A stretch of DNA of 64,000 nucleotides from Rasiella rasia (GCF_011044175.1 NZ_CP049057.1:124001-188000); one strand, 5' to 3'. Positions 1 through 9,340 are shown, counted from the stretch's first letter. Notes: generated by a model not told the origin, from the sequence alone. Numbers and translations are program-made.

Positions 1-96
1 CTTCAAAAGTGAAAATAATTACCTGTTTAGCATAAACTACTTCACCCAACTGTCATAAATACGACTTGAATTGTAATAATTAATCTTTCAGCTAGC

Positions 97-1428
97 TTAT
101 AGCAACCCTCTTGCCTTAATTTCTAGATATTTATTAATGGTATTTACGGTGAGATCTTCGGGTGCAGTCAATACCGTTTGAATACCGCGCTGTTGTAATT
201 CGCGTACCATTAACTTTTTATCGAATTGAAATTGTTGCGCAATGGTTTTGTCAAAAATATCGGCTAAATTCTCTGGTTGCGCGTCGCTTAACTTTCGCAA
301 TTCGGTATTTTCAAAGAAAATTACTACTAACACGTGTTTTTTGGCAATAGCTTGTAAATATGGAAGTTGCCTATGTAGCGAAGAAATATGTTCAAAGTTT
401 GTATACAGTAGTAGTAGACTTCTATGTGTAATTCGGCGACGCACAAGCGCCTGTAACATGCCAATGTCTGAATCTAAAAACTTAGAGTCTATATTGTAGA
501 GTGTATCTAAAATGTTGTTGAGATATGTTTTTTTAGCCTGAGCAGGAAGAAAGTTACCAATGGTATTGCTAAAATCTATCAGGCCCACCTTGTCGTTCTT
601 TTTAAGGGCTATGTTGCTAAATGCTAGCGTACTGTTTATGGCATAATCTACTAATTTCAGCTCGTTAAAAGGCATTTTCATAACACGACTGGTATCTATA
701 ATACTGTAAACCGGTTGCATTTTTTCGTCCTGAAATTGATTCACCATCAACCGGGCATGCTTTGCCGATGCCTTCCAATTAACAGTTCTAACATCATCGC
801 CCACCACATATTCTTTAATTTGCTCAAACTCCATTGTATGGCCAATCTTTCTTATCTTTTTAAGACCAATATGTGATAGCCTGTTGTCTATTGCAAGAAA
901 GTCGTATTTCTTCATCTGTATAAACGAAGGATATACCTTCACCATTTGCTCGTTACTAAACGTGTATCGCTTACGTAGCAACCCAATAACCGAAGTAACA
1001 AATAGGTTTAAGTTTCCGAAGACATACTCACCACGCTCAACAGGACGCGCCATATACATAAAGGTGTTACGCTGCTTTCCTTGTAGATTAATTACCTTAA
1101 AAAAATCTCTTTTCTGGAATTGTACCGGTAGTTCATCTACAATGCCTACTTTAATACTAAAGGCATAGCTGTTATCTAGTTGTATTAAAACTTCATTATT
1201 ATCGCTATTTGAAAATTTTTCTGGAAGTATTCTTTTAGCAGAAAGTCCCGCACGACTGTACAGCATGGCAACTTCAAACAGCATGAGTACACAAATTCCT
1301 AAAACCACTAACCACGTAATACCATACAAACCATTCCAGCCGTACGAAAGTAAGAACAGTACAACTATCGCAGCCACGACATAAAAAAATCGCGGTGTTA
1401 GGTAAAGTGATTTAAAGAATTTAATCAT
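97..1428 (-). CDS. DUF58 domain-containing membrane protein
   Basis: A 443-residue protein with two N-terminal membrane segments (about residues 14-30 and 36-57) and the DUF58 signature at about 206-224 (EYVVGDDVRTVNWKASAKH). A VWA-like fold follows, in which IIDTSR at 243-248 sits where the metal-site strand would be. DUF58 proteins are the usual partners of MoxR AAA ATPases, and the MoxR gene lies directly upstream: its TAA and this ATG share one base. It is the last gene of a six-gene minus-strand operon. The exact biochemical role of DUF58 is not known; assembly or maturation of an envelope or metal complex is inferred from the MoxR partnership. Confidence 0.9.
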   Translation of the reverse strand: MIKFFKSLYLTPRFFYVVAAIVVLFLLSYGWNGLYGITWLVVLGICVLMLFEVAMLYSRAGLSAKRILPEKFSNSDNNEVLIQLDNSYAFSIKVGIVDELPVQFQKRDFFKVINLQGKQRNTFMYMARPVERGEYVFGNLNLFVTSVIGLLRKRYTFSNEQMVKVYPSFIQMKKYDFLAIDNRLSHIGLKKIRKIGHTMEFEQIKEYVVGDDVRTVNWKASAKHARLMVNQFQDEKMQPVYSIIDTSRVMKMPFNELKLVDYAINSTLAFSNIALKKNDKVGLIDFSNTIGNFLPAQAKKTYLNNILDTLYNIDSKFLDSDIGMLQALVRRRITHRSLLLLYTNFEHISSLHRQLPYLQAIAKKHVLVVIFFENTELRKLSDAQPENLADIFDKTIAQQFQFDKKLMVRELQQRGIQTVLTAPEDLTVNTINKYLEIKARGLL

Positions 1429-2444
1429 TAACGAGGTATTTCAATACTTTGTGCTATCATATCAATAACTGTTTCTGGGGTCATACCTTCCATTTCACGT
1501 TCTGGAGATAGTATAATACGATGACGTAGTACGGGTGCAAGTCCGCGCTTTACATCGTCTGGAGTGACAAAATCACGTCCGTTAATAGCTGCAAACGCCT
1601 TAGATGCATTCATAATTGCCAATGAGGCTCTAGGCGAACCACCTAGGTACAAATGCGGATGATTACGTGTTTTATCTACTACTTGGGCGATATAATTAAA
1701 TATTTTGTCTTCTATTAGAATCTCCTGTACCTGTCCGCGAAATTTTTTAAGATCTTCGGAAGAAAGTACCCCTTCAATTGCATCTTGCGCCACACCTAAC
1801 TTTCTATCGTGATGCGTTTTTAGTATGGTTACTTCTTCCTCTAGTTTTGGATATCCAACTTTAATTTTAAAAATAAAACGGTCTAGCTGTGCTTCGGGTA
1901 GGGCGTAGGTACCTTCTTGTTCGACCGGGTTTTGTGTAGCGAGCACCATAAACGGGTAGTCCATGACGTATTTTTCGCCATCCATGGTTATTTGTCGTTC
2001 TTCCATTACCTCAAACAGTGCTGCTTGGGTTTTGGCTGGCGCACGGTTAATTTCGTCAATAAGTACAACATTACTAAAAATAGGTCCCTTCTTAAATTCG
2101 AAAGCAGACGATTTCATATTTAAGATTGAAGTACCCAACACGTCACTAGGCATAAGATCTGGCGTAAACTGAATACGACTAAAATCTGTTTTTAACGTCT
2201 TGGCAAATAGTTTGGCTGTTATAGTTTTGGCGATACCTGGTACTCCTTCAATTAAAACATGCCCATTGGCTAAAAGGCCAACTATAAGCAGTTCTATAAA
2301 ATCTTCTTGCCCAATAATTACCTTTCCTAATTGGCTCTTTATTTCGTTTACCGCTACTTTTAATTCTTCTAGTGGGATACGATTATTAAATTGCAAGTCT
2401 TCAGACTGTTGCTGTGGTACTGGGTTTTCTTCAGGATTTTCCAT
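1428..2444 (-). CDS. MoxR family AAA+ ATPase
   Basis: A 338-residue AAA+ ATPase. Walker A is GVPGIAKT at 67-74 (the A-K-T form usual in MoxR) and Walker B is VVLIDE ending at residues 130-131, followed by the sensor-1 stretch VLATQNP. MoxR proteins act as chaperone-like ATPases that work with VWA/DUF58 partners. The gene overlaps the preceding DUF4350 gene by 14 nt and shares one base with the downstream DUF58 gene, so it is translationally coupled on both sides. The family assignment is secure; the client protein is unknown. Confidence 0.95.
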   Translation of the reverse strand: MENPEENPVPQQQSEDLQFNNRIPLEELKVAVNEIKSQLGKVIIGQEDFIELLIVGLLANGHVLIEGVPGIAKTITAKLFAKTLKTDFSRIQFTPDLMPSDVLGTSILNMKSSAFEFKKGPIFSNVVLIDEINRAPAKTQAALFEVMEERQITMDGEKYVMDYPFMVLATQNPVEQEGTYALPEAQLDRFIFKIKVGYPKLEEEVTILKTHHDRKLGVAQDAIEGVLSSEDLKKFRGQVQEILIEDKIFNYIAQVVDKTRNHPHLYLGGSPRASLAIMNASKAFAAINGRDFVTPDDVKRGLAPVLRHRIILSPEREMEGMTPETVIDMIAQSIEIPR

Positions 2445-3648
2445 CTGTCTTCTGTTTATAGGTAGTAATTTTTGTATGTAACTTAAATAGCGTTTCGGGT
2501 GTTATTTGTTCAAGCGCTTGAATTTGCTGTATAAAAGTAAACAACGCTTTGGTATCTTCTTCGGTATTTCCGCTTCTTGCAGCAACCGTTTTCATAAATC
2601 GGCTGTTCATTGTTTCTGTAGGAATGCGTAAACGGGTTCTAATAAACTCTAAAAACAACGCAATTTGTTTGTTTGCAATGGCACCATAATCTTTCTGGTC
2701 CCAGTACATACCTGCAATAGTTCTAGTATACTCAAATGTTTTGTTAGATGGAGGTGCAACCACCGCAATTTTTCTTTGCTTACGTTTTCCTTCAAACAAC
2801 ACAAAAAGAAGTGCTCCAATTAACATCATGTAATAGGCCCAACGCAAGTATTTGTTGTTAAGTAGAATGTGCAAAGGCGATGTTTGTATTGGCTTTCCAG
2901 ATTTATAATGGCTGTCCCAATACAATGGTTTGTCTGTGTTGATGTAAGCTAGAACACCTTCAGTGTAGTTAACGTTATCTTTTTCTAAGATGAAATAGTT
3001 TGTAAAAACTTCAGGTTGGCTGTGTAAATAAACTGTACCCTTGCCAAACGAAGTTTTAATAAAATTGGGCTTAGGCTCTGAATTTACTAGACTGTCTAAG
3101 TAAGATTCTGTTACTCCTAAGACAGTTTGTGATAAGGTGTCTGCGAACATAAACGGTCTTATGGTAAGGCTACGTTCTATATGATACGGTTGCTTTGCTT
3201 TTAAATTTTCATTTACCAATGCTAACAGTGGCTCAGTACCTAAATTATTTATGTGGTACTCTGTAGTCATGTCTAAGGAAAGCGTATCGAGTAGTTTTAC
3301 CGCAAAACTATTGGAAGATAGAAACAACGTATTACCTCTTTCGGTCCAAGTTAAAAGCTCTTCTAACTCAACAGTATCAAAGCCGAGGTAGTTATTAACA
3401 AAGAAATAAGTGCCTTCTAAAGTGGTGTCTGCCAGCACTTCATAGGGTGGCCGATGCTGTTCAATAAAATTATCTTCTAACTTTTCACTGAGTAAATCGT
3501 GCAAGACGTAGGTGCCCAGCGGAATTTTATCTACCCTACTATAACTAGGAAACCAACTAATGGGCTGTCTTTTGGTAGCTTCTGCATACACCAAAAGAGC
3601 CACAAGAAGCAGCATTGAAAAGAACACTATTTTTTGGAGTTTTGTCAT
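2431..3648 (-). CDS. DUF4350 domain-containing membrane protein
   Basis: A 405-residue protein with an N-terminal membrane anchor (about residues 7-24), a periplasmic DUF4350-like domain, and a second membrane helix near residue 270 followed by a basic cytoplasmic stretch (EGKRKQRK). DUF4350 proteins recur between DUF4129 and MoxR genes in Bacteroidota and share the fold of ABC-associated periplasmic GldG/IFT52-like domains; function is not established. Its ATG overlaps the stop of the DUF4129 gene by 4 nt (ATGA), and its 3' end overlaps moxR by 14 nt. Confidence 0.85.
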   Translation of the reverse strand: MTKLQKIVFFSMLLLVALLVYAEATKRQPISWFPSYSRVDKIPLGTYVLHDLLSEKLEDNFIEQHRPPYEVLADTTLEGTYFFVNNYLGFDTVELEELLTWTERGNTLFLSSNSFAVKLLDTLSLDMTTEYHINNLGTEPLLALVNENLKAKQPYHIERSLTIRPFMFADTLSQTVLGVTESYLDSLVNSEPKPNFIKTSFGKGTVYLHSQPEVFTNYFILEKDNVNYTEGVLAYINTDKPLYWDSHYKSGKPIQTSPLHILLNNKYLRWAYYMMLIGALLFVLFEGKRKQRKIAVVAPPSNKTFEYTRTIAGMYWDQKDYGAIANKQIALFLEFIRTRLRIPTETMNSRFMKTVAARSGNTEEDTKALFTFIQQIQALEQITPETLFKLHTKITTYKQKTDGKS

Positions 3649-4433
3649 AGTCCTTTAGGAATGCTTTTTTCTAATGCATTAAACGTACGTTGGGCTTTGC
3701 GGAAATCTTCTTCGGTTACCGTAAAGTTGCCGTACCAGATATAGTCGTACAGGACGGTGGCCTTTCTAAATCCAGTATTTATAGCTTCTGAAGTTATTTC
3801 AGTAAAATAATCGCTATTTGTTTTATCAAATTCATAATCTATTAATTCTGCTTCGGTAAGCTGCTTCAATATTAGGAGGTAGTAATAGCGAACCGCCAAT
3901 CGGTATTGTTTTTTATCCAGCGCTTTTTCAATAAGCTTTTTAATATCTCGCGTCCTAATGATTTCTTCATCTTCAGAAAAAAAGATGTCGGGCTTTGTTT
4001 TTGAGTGTAGGAGTTTTGCACCAGGGTTTAACTTAAAGAAGAGCCAAACAACAAATGCAATTAGAGTTAATAGAATGAGGTAGGGGAGTACGTTTATAAC
4101 AAACGCCCATAGTGTGCTATTTTCGGCATCATCTATAAAGAGATTCCAGAAAGAGCGCCAAATATTTCCGACCCACCTCCAAAACTTACTCCAAATATTG
4201 CTTATCCAATCTAAGAATTGAGTCCACCAGTTGTCTGCTTCTTGCGTGGGTTTATAATTAAAATCACTATCATTTTTATACTCCTCGAGGGTTTCTTTAT
4301 CTAAGCTTAGCGGAGTTTTTTGACTGGTACTGTCGTATTGTATTACGGTTTCTTCAATAGCAGGAATACTATCTTGCGCCACGGAAATTTCCGCAGAGAA
4401 AAAAATAAGTAGTATGAAGATGAACTTTTTCAA
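3645..4433 (-). CDS. DUF4129 domain-containing membrane protein
   Basis: A 262-residue protein: N-terminal signal peptide (cleavage after about residue 20, VAQ/DS), a tryptophan-rich segment at 69-96, one membrane helix at about 109-133, and a cytoplasmic C-terminal domain of the DUF4129 type from about residue 165. DUF4129 domains often sit at the C-terminus of transglutaminase-like proteins and in MoxR/DUF58 operons. Here the transglutaminase part is absent. The gene is followed by DUF4350 with a 4-nt overlap; 158 nt separate its start from the preceding gene. Confidence 0.85.
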   Translation of the reverse strand: MKKFIFILLIFFSAEISVAQDSIPAIEETVIQYDSTSQKTPLSLDKETLEEYKNDSDFNYKPTQEADNWWTQFLDWISNIWSKFWRWVGNIWRSFWNLFIDDAENSTLWAFVINVLPYLILLTLIAFVVWLFFKLNPGAKLLHSKTKPDIFFSEDEEIIRTRDIKKLIEKALDKKQYRLAVRYYYLLILKQLTEAELIDYEFDKTNSDYFTEITSEAINTGFRKATVLYDYIWYGNFTVTEEDFRKAQRTFNALEKSIPKGL

Positions 4434-4591
4434 CGAGAATAAAGAGTATAAATTAGTAGGGTATTAAATTTTGAAAGTCTAGAGTATAATTTACCATCCC
4501 ACAGCGTTGAATTTAAAGTACATAACGGTTTTTTCATTGAATTGATTTCCTAAACATTTGGGGTTTTGCCAATGCCATATCTTTATCCAAG

Positions 4592-5467
4592 TTATTCACG
4601 TTGTCCTATACTTTCTATGGTTTCTATGGTTCCGGTAAAATTTTTCTTTTCATTTAAGTTGAAATAGATAAAACCAGTTGCGATTACAATAATGATATAT
4701 AACAGGTATTGCACAATCATAGCAAAGGCGTTAAGGGCTATATATCCCCAATCGAACATTGCGCTTGGGTCGCCACCTAAAGTATTTGCTACTGTAAACA
4801 TTTTTATAAAAAAGTAAATGTATTGGGGTATTTGAGCAATCATCATGATGATATAATACAAAATAACAGTTACCAAAAGCGTGGCAAAAGTAATCCACCA
4901 TTCATTTTTAATAAGCTGAAAACTATAGCTAATAGCATCTGTAACAGATCGCTTTTCAAAAACATAAATAGCGTAAGTAGATGCTAAAACAACACCAAAA
5001 TAAATACCAGGAAGTACACAAAACACAAAACCAAAGACGGTGATAATCATTGTAAGGAAACTAACACCCATAAGTCCCCAGAAGTTCTTTTTAACTTCAG
5101 AAATCACCTCTTTTTTGTCTATGATTCCACCAGAATTTATATACGATTTTATCGCATACATTACAGTGCCATACATGAGACCGTAATATAGAATTCCAGA
5201 AATAATAATTAGCACAAGCGCAATGATAAGCGATGCGCCAAACTGTCCGCTGGTATAAAACAACGGATTAGCCTCTACGGCACCAATAGAACCAAACATG
5301 GTTTGCATGTAAAAAACATACGCGATAACTAAAATTACCAATGCTGGGCCTGCAATCCTAAAAACAAGGCTAAATAGAGGTTTCCATTGTAGCCTAATAA
5401 ACTTAAAAGTATCGCCAAGAATGGCTCCAAGTTCGCGTTGTTTTTTAAATACAATAGGTTCGTGCAT
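4592..5467 (-). CDS. Multi-spanning membrane protein of the MoxR operon
   Basis: A 291-residue integral membrane protein with an amphipathic N-terminal stretch and about six hydrophobic helices (near 30-55, 75-100, 130-160, 185-215 and 245-275). The hydrophobic pattern resembles the glycerophosphodiester-phosphodiesterase membrane domain/DUF4013-type proteins often found beside SpoIIM and RDD genes, but I cannot assign a family with certainty. It lies 27 nt downstream of the SpoIIM-like gene and 158 nt upstream of the DUF4129 gene, so it probably belongs to the same transcription unit. Confidence 0.75.
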   Translation of the reverse strand: MHEPIVFKKQRELGAILGDTFKFIRLQWKPLFSLVFRIAGPALVILVIAYVFYMQTMFGSIGAVEANPLFYTSGQFGASLIIALVLIIISGILYYGLMYGTVMYAIKSYINSGGIIDKKEVISEVKKNFWGLMGVSFLTMIITVFGFVFCVLPGIYFGVVLASTYAIYVFEKRSVTDAISYSFQLIKNEWWITFATLLVTVILYYIIMMIAQIPQYIYFFIKMFTVANTLGGDPSAMFDWGYIALNAFAMIVQYLLYIIIVIATGFIYFNLNEKKNFTGTIETIESIGQRE

Positions 5468-5494
5468 AATGTTGGATTACGGTATTAAGTTGGT

Positions 5495-6487
5495 CTACAG
5501 AATTTGGTTCTTGTTACTTTCTGCAAGCTTTTGTTTTAGTTTTCTTTTTAAATGTAATGGATAGAAGACATAATAAAATAATATGAGCGCCAAAGACCCT
5601 CCTATAATTATTATTGCGAGCCAATCGGGCATTTCGGTATGACGGGTTACAAAACCCTCTAAAAAACCAGCAATAATGAAAAATGGAATGGTACTAATAA
5701 GTATTTTAACGCCATCTTTTGCACCACGAACAAACGATTGCACACGAGAGTAGGTGCCTGGAAATAAAATACTATTACCTAAAACCAATCCGGCACAGCC
5801 TGCAATAATAATGACTGATATTTCTATTGTTCCATGAATCCAGATTGTTCTAGCACTTTCCCAAAACAATCCTTGATCATAAAAGAAGTATTGAAAAGAA
5901 CCTAGCATGATAGCGTTGCGCATTAATATAAATAATGTACCTAAAGACAAAAATAGACCAAACGCAAAGGCCATGAGGGCTACTCTAATATTATTGATGG
6001 TAATACCCAACGACATGTTGAGCTCATTCATCTCCTTGTACACCCGCATGGGGTCACCATCTTCAATATTCTCTAGCGTCATGTTTACATACCCATCACC
6101 CAGTATAAGGCGCACAAAATCGCCGTCTGTAGCGGCAGAGTATGCACCAACAATCGTAAAGATGGCAAATGTAACAAACGCAATGAGCAGCTGTTTGTGG
6201 TATTGTGAAAAGAACAGAGGAAATTCTTGCGTGAAAAAAGTAATAAAACGTTTGCGCGATTCTCGCTTCGTCTTATAAATTTTTTGATGCGCCAGCACAG
6301 AGAGCCCATTTAGATATCGCAAGGTGTTACTTTTGGGGTAAAATGTTTGGGCAAAACTAAGGTGATCTGTGACTTCTACGTACAATGCGCTCAATTCGTC
6401 TGGTGGGACTTGAATATTATTCCGTAGAACACTTTCAAATCTTAACCATTTATCTTTATTTTGTTTCGCAAAAGCGGCTTCGCGCAT
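5495..6487 (-). CDS. SpoIIM-like (stage II sporulation protein M family) membrane protein
   Basis: About 330 residues. A soluble N-terminal part of about 90 residues is followed by several membrane helices of the SpoIIM/DUF95 type. The family is widespread in non-sporulating bacteria next to RDD and MoxR genes, so no role in sporulation is implied. I place the start at the internal ATG (MREAAFAKQNK), because flavobacterial homologues that I recall begin there; a start 21 nt upstream at 6508 is also open. It is the first gene of the minus-strand MoxR operon and is divergent from the RDD gene. Confidence 0.85.
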   Translation of the reverse strand: MREAAFAKQNKDKWLRFESVLRNNIQVPPDELSALYVEVTDHLSFAQTFYPKSNTLRYLNGLSVLAHQKIYKTKRESRKRFITFFTQEFPLFFSQYHKQLLIAFVTFAIFTIVGAYSAATDGDFVRLILGDGYVNMTLENIEDGDPMRVYKEMNELNMSLGITINNIRVALMAFAFGLFLSLGTLFILMRNAIMLGSFQYFFYDQGLFWESARTIWIHGTIEISVIIIAGCAGLVLGNSILFPGTYSRVQSFVRGAKDGVKILISTIPFFIIAGFLEGFVTRHTEMPDWLAIIIIGGSLALILFYYVFYPLHLKRKLKQKLAESNKNQIL

Positions 6488-6521
6488 ACGTAGCAAGGTT
6501 TTTTTCAAAGTAACAGATTTA

Positions 6522-7238
6522 ATGGATAATTTTCAAATAGAAACAGCCCAAAATGTTAACATAGCTCAAAATGTAGGTGGGGTTGGTGAACGGGTATTAG
6601 CATTCATTATAGACTATGCAATTATATTCTTGTATATCATTCTGGTTTCTATTGCATTAGGGGCGTTAGGATTGGATGACGATTTCGTTTTCTTAGTATA
6701 CATGACTGTAGGCTTGCCTATTTTTTGCTATAGTTTATTATGGGAAACTTTCTGGAATGGAAGAAGCCCCGGAAAAGCATTAATGAAATTACGCGTCGTA
6801 AAACTTGACGGAAGCAAACCTGCATTTTCTAATTATTTTATTAGATGGTTGTTACGTATCATAGACATAGGAGTAACAAGTGGCGCATTAGCACTTGTTA
6901 CCGTTTTGTTGAACGGGAAAGGGCAGCGTTTAGGAGATATTGCCGCCGCAACTACGGTAATAACTGAGAAGAAAGTAATAGGGTTGGCGCAAACCCTCGT
7001 CATGGATATTCCTGAAGACTATGTAGCTAAATATCCACAAGTCACGGTTTTTACCGATGCCGAAATGTCAACCATAAAAAGTCTTTTTTGGGACGCAAAA
7101 TACAATAGCAATCACAACGTCATTCTAAAACTTACCCAACGCCTTTCTACGGTTATGGAAGTGACCCCAGAAGAAACACCTATTGCCTTTGTAGACAAAG
7201 TGATAAAAGACTATAACTTCTATACTCAAAACATGTGA
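6522..7238 (+). CDS. RDD family membrane protein
   Basis: A 238-residue protein. An N-terminal segment (QNVNIAQNVGGVGERVLAFI) leads into an RDD domain with helices near 26-50, 55-75 and 105-125, including the conserved R..D region (GERVLAFIIDYAI) and the typical GRSPGKALMKLRVV loop. The C-terminal 80 residues are soluble. RDD proteins have been linked to ion transport or antiport in a few cases. It is divergent from the SpoIIM-like gene, and its last codons overlap the next gene by 4 nt (ATGTGA), so the two are coupled. Confidence 0.9.
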   Translation: MDNFQIETAQNVNIAQNVGGVGERVLAFIIDYAIIFLYIILVSIALGALGLDDDFVFLVYMTVGLPIFCYSLLWETFWNGRSPGKALMKLRVVKLDGSKPAFSNYFIRWLLRIIDIGVTSGALALVTVLLNGKGQRLGDIAAATTVITEKKVIGLAQTLVMDIPEDYVAKYPQVTVFTDAEMSTIKSLFWDAKYNSNHNVILKLTQRLSTVMEVTPEETPIAFVDKVIKDYNFYTQNM

Positions 7239-7885
7239 TTTTATCTTTCGTTTCTCCGCCACCAATCGATCTATTTCTCGTTATTGACATACTGGGCACT
7301 ATTGCGTTTGCTGTATCGGGTGCGCTTACGGCAATGAAAAAACGAATGGATTTCTTCGGTATTTTCATTATTGCTTTTGTAACCTCTGTTGGAGGCGGTA
7401 CATTACGCGATGTACTAATAGATGCCAATGTGGCTTGGATGCGTGACTTAACCTTCGTTTATGTGATTATAGGCGCAACTATTTTAGCAATTATCTTTCG
7501 GAAAAAATTAGGGTATGTACGGCGTTCCTTATTTCTTTTCGATACTATTGGAATTGCACTGTACACAGTGGTTGGGGTTCAAAAAGGAATTGCCGCAGAT
7601 TTCCCACCACTTATTTGTATTGCGCTAGGAACCATGTCTGCGTGTTTTGGTGGTGTTATTAGAGATATTCTGTGTAATGAAATTCCGGTGATATTTAGAA
7701 AGAACATTTATGCTACAGCTTGTATTGTGGGAGGTGCGGTTTACTTTTTATTACTCAAAACAAGCCTTTCATCTAACTTCATCATTATTATCGCTGGTTC
7801 TGTAGTCATTACCATTAGATTATTTGCCGTTACATTTAACTGGTCATTACCTAGTATCTACGGCAAGCAAGATGCGGAAAGTTGA
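7235..7885 (+). CDS. TRIC-type (UPF0126) cation channel family protein
   Basis: A 216-residue membrane protein with about seven helices arranged as two repeats, each carrying a conserved glycine-rich motif: SVGGGTLRDVL in the first half and CFGGVIRDIL in the second. This is the UPF0126/YicG family, whose bacterial members include homotrimeric TRIC cation channels. It starts inside the RDD gene with a 4-nt overlap and ends 12 nt before the convergent cyclophilin gene. Family assignment is firm; the transported ion is not deducible. Confidence 0.92.
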   Translation: MILSFVSPPPIDLFLVIDILGTIAFAVSGALTAMKKRMDFFGIFIIAFVTSVGGGTLRDVLIDANVAWMRDLTFVYVIIGATILAIIFRKKLGYVRRSLFLFDTIGIALYTVVGVQKGIAADFPPLICIALGTMSACFGGVIRDILCNEIPVIFRKNIYATACIVGGAVYFLLLKTSLSSNFIIIIAGSVVITIRLFAVTFNWSLPSIYGKQDAES

Positions 7886-7897
7886 AGATGCTACAAA

Positions 7898-8620
7898 TTA
7901 TTTGACGATTTCGGCAGTAATATATACATTCTGTAAAGGCCATTCACCCTCATCTGTTTCTAAAACAGCTATTTTTTCAACAACACTCATTCCTTTGGTG
8001 ATTTTACCAAACACCGTGTAATTACCATTTAAATGTTTTGTAGATGTTTGAGGTCCTAGAAAGATAAAAAACTCGAAAGGCATCGTTTTTTTATCCGGAT
8101 TTTCACGGTATTCTTTTGCACCAGAGACACTTCCATAGCTATGATTTCTACCATTAATCTCGGCAGGTAGGAGATATGTTGCACCTATATCTGCACGTTT
8201 CTTGTTGGTAGATGGTAAATCGCTATTACCCCCTTGGATTATAAATTTAGGCACTGTTCTATGAAAGAAGGTGTCACTAAAATAGCCGCTTTTCACCAAG
8301 TATATAAAATTGGCACGGTGTAAAGGGGTGTCTTCATAAAGCGACATGTAAATGGTACCTAAACGTGTGGTAATCTTCACTTCTGTTTCCGGATTTTCTT
8401 GTCCGTATTGAGTTAGAAATTCAACCACATTTTCTTCTGTAATTTTTGGATATTCTGGTAGCGTTACTTCGGAAATTTCCTGACTAGAAGAATCATTAGT
8501 ACTAGTTGTAGTTTCATCTATAACTGACGTAGTTTTTGTTTTTTCTACGGAAGTCTTTTTGGTATCTTCACAACTCGAAACAAAGCATACTAATATTCCC
8601 AAAGCCAATAGTACTCTCAT
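7898..8620 (-). CDS. Cyclophilin-type peptidyl-prolyl isomerase lipoprotein
   Basis: A 240-residue lipoprotein. The lipobox VSSC places the lipidated Cys at residue 17; a Thr/Ser/Lys-rich linker runs to about residue 70, followed by a cyclophilin domain. Seen motifs are FFHR (catalytic Arg), IIQGG and the FGKI strand. The Trp that usually precedes the TVFG stretch is His here (TKHLNGNYTVFG), as in many bacterial cyclophilins. It probably assists folding of envelope proteins. Its ATG is separated from the divergent Nudix ATG by only two bases. Confidence 0.92.
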   Translation of the reverse strand: MRVLLALGILVCFVSSCEDTKKTSVEKTKTTSVIDETTTSTNDSSSQEISEVTLPEYPKITEENVVEFLTQYGQENPETEVKITTRLGTIYMSLYEDTPLHRANFIYLVKSGYFSDTFFHRTVPKFIIQGGNSDLPSTNKKRADIGATYLLPAEINGRNHSYGSVSGAKEYRENPDKKTMPFEFFIFLGPQTSTKHLNGNYTVFGKITKGMSVVEKIAVLETDEGEWPLQNVYITAEIVK

Positions 8621-8622
8621 AA

Positions 8623-9267
8623 ATGGATTTTTCAGAATTTAACGAAAGGATTGTAAAAATAGAAAAAATGGAATTGCCCGGCGAGCAGTTTCATCTTAAA
8701 ATGGCACCCATAGAACGATTGCTAGAGCTAAAAAAACTTGCGCGAGAAAAGAATTCTGCCAAAAAAGCAGCTGTACTCGTTCTATTTTACCCTTCTTTAA
8801 CCAATGAAACACACTTTGTGCTAATTTTAAGAAAGACCTATAAAGGAGTACACTCTGCACAAATTGGTTTTCCTGGTGGCAAATGGGAGGAAGGCGATTT
8901 AAATTATAAAGAAACCGCTTTACGTGAGGCAGAAGAAGAGGTTGGGATGCCTGCAAACGAAGTTTCTGTACTAAAAGAACTGACAGAAATTTATATACCC
9001 CCCAGCAACTTTTTTGTGCAACCATATCTAGGCGTTACCACCAAGTATCCAGATTTTGTTGCTCAGGAAGAAGAAGTAGAAGCAATTCTTGAAGTACCGC
9101 TTCAAGAATTTTTAGTTGATGGTGCACGTACTACTGAAATTTTAGCCACATCGTATGCAGAACGTATTCAAGTACCTGCGTTTTTGTTGCAAGGACACGT
9201 GGTGTGGGGTGCTACTGCCATGATGCTCAATGAAGTGCGCGAAATGCTAAAACAGCTGCTATCCTAG
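8623..9267 (+). CDS. Nudix hydrolase, CoA pyrophosphatase type
   Basis: A 214-residue protein with a complete Nudix box in the form GGKWEEGDLNYKETALREAE plus EEVG, preceded by the GFPGG element characteristic of the CoA/acyl-CoA diphosphatase (NudL-like) branch. It is predicted to hydrolyse CoA to phosphopantetheine and 3',5'-ADP. The N-terminal LPGEQFHLKMAP stretch matches flavobacterial relatives as I recall them, which supports the start at 8623 even though it leaves no room for a promoter outside the divergent gene. Confidence 0.9.
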   Translation: MDFSEFNERIVKIEKMELPGEQFHLKMAPIERLLELKKLAREKNSAKKAAVLVLFYPSLTNETHFVLILRKTYKGVHSAQIGFPGGKWEEGDLNYKETALREAEEEVGMPANEVSVLKELTEIYIPPSNFFVQPYLGVTTKYPDFVAQEEEVEAILEVPLQEFLVDGARTTEILATSYAERIQVPAFLLQGHVVWGATAMMLNEVREMLKQLLS

Positions 9268-9340
9268 CATAATTTAGTATCTTAGCGGTTCGGTTTTGCG
9301 CGATTAGTGCATACCATTATTAAAAATTGAATATTGTAAT

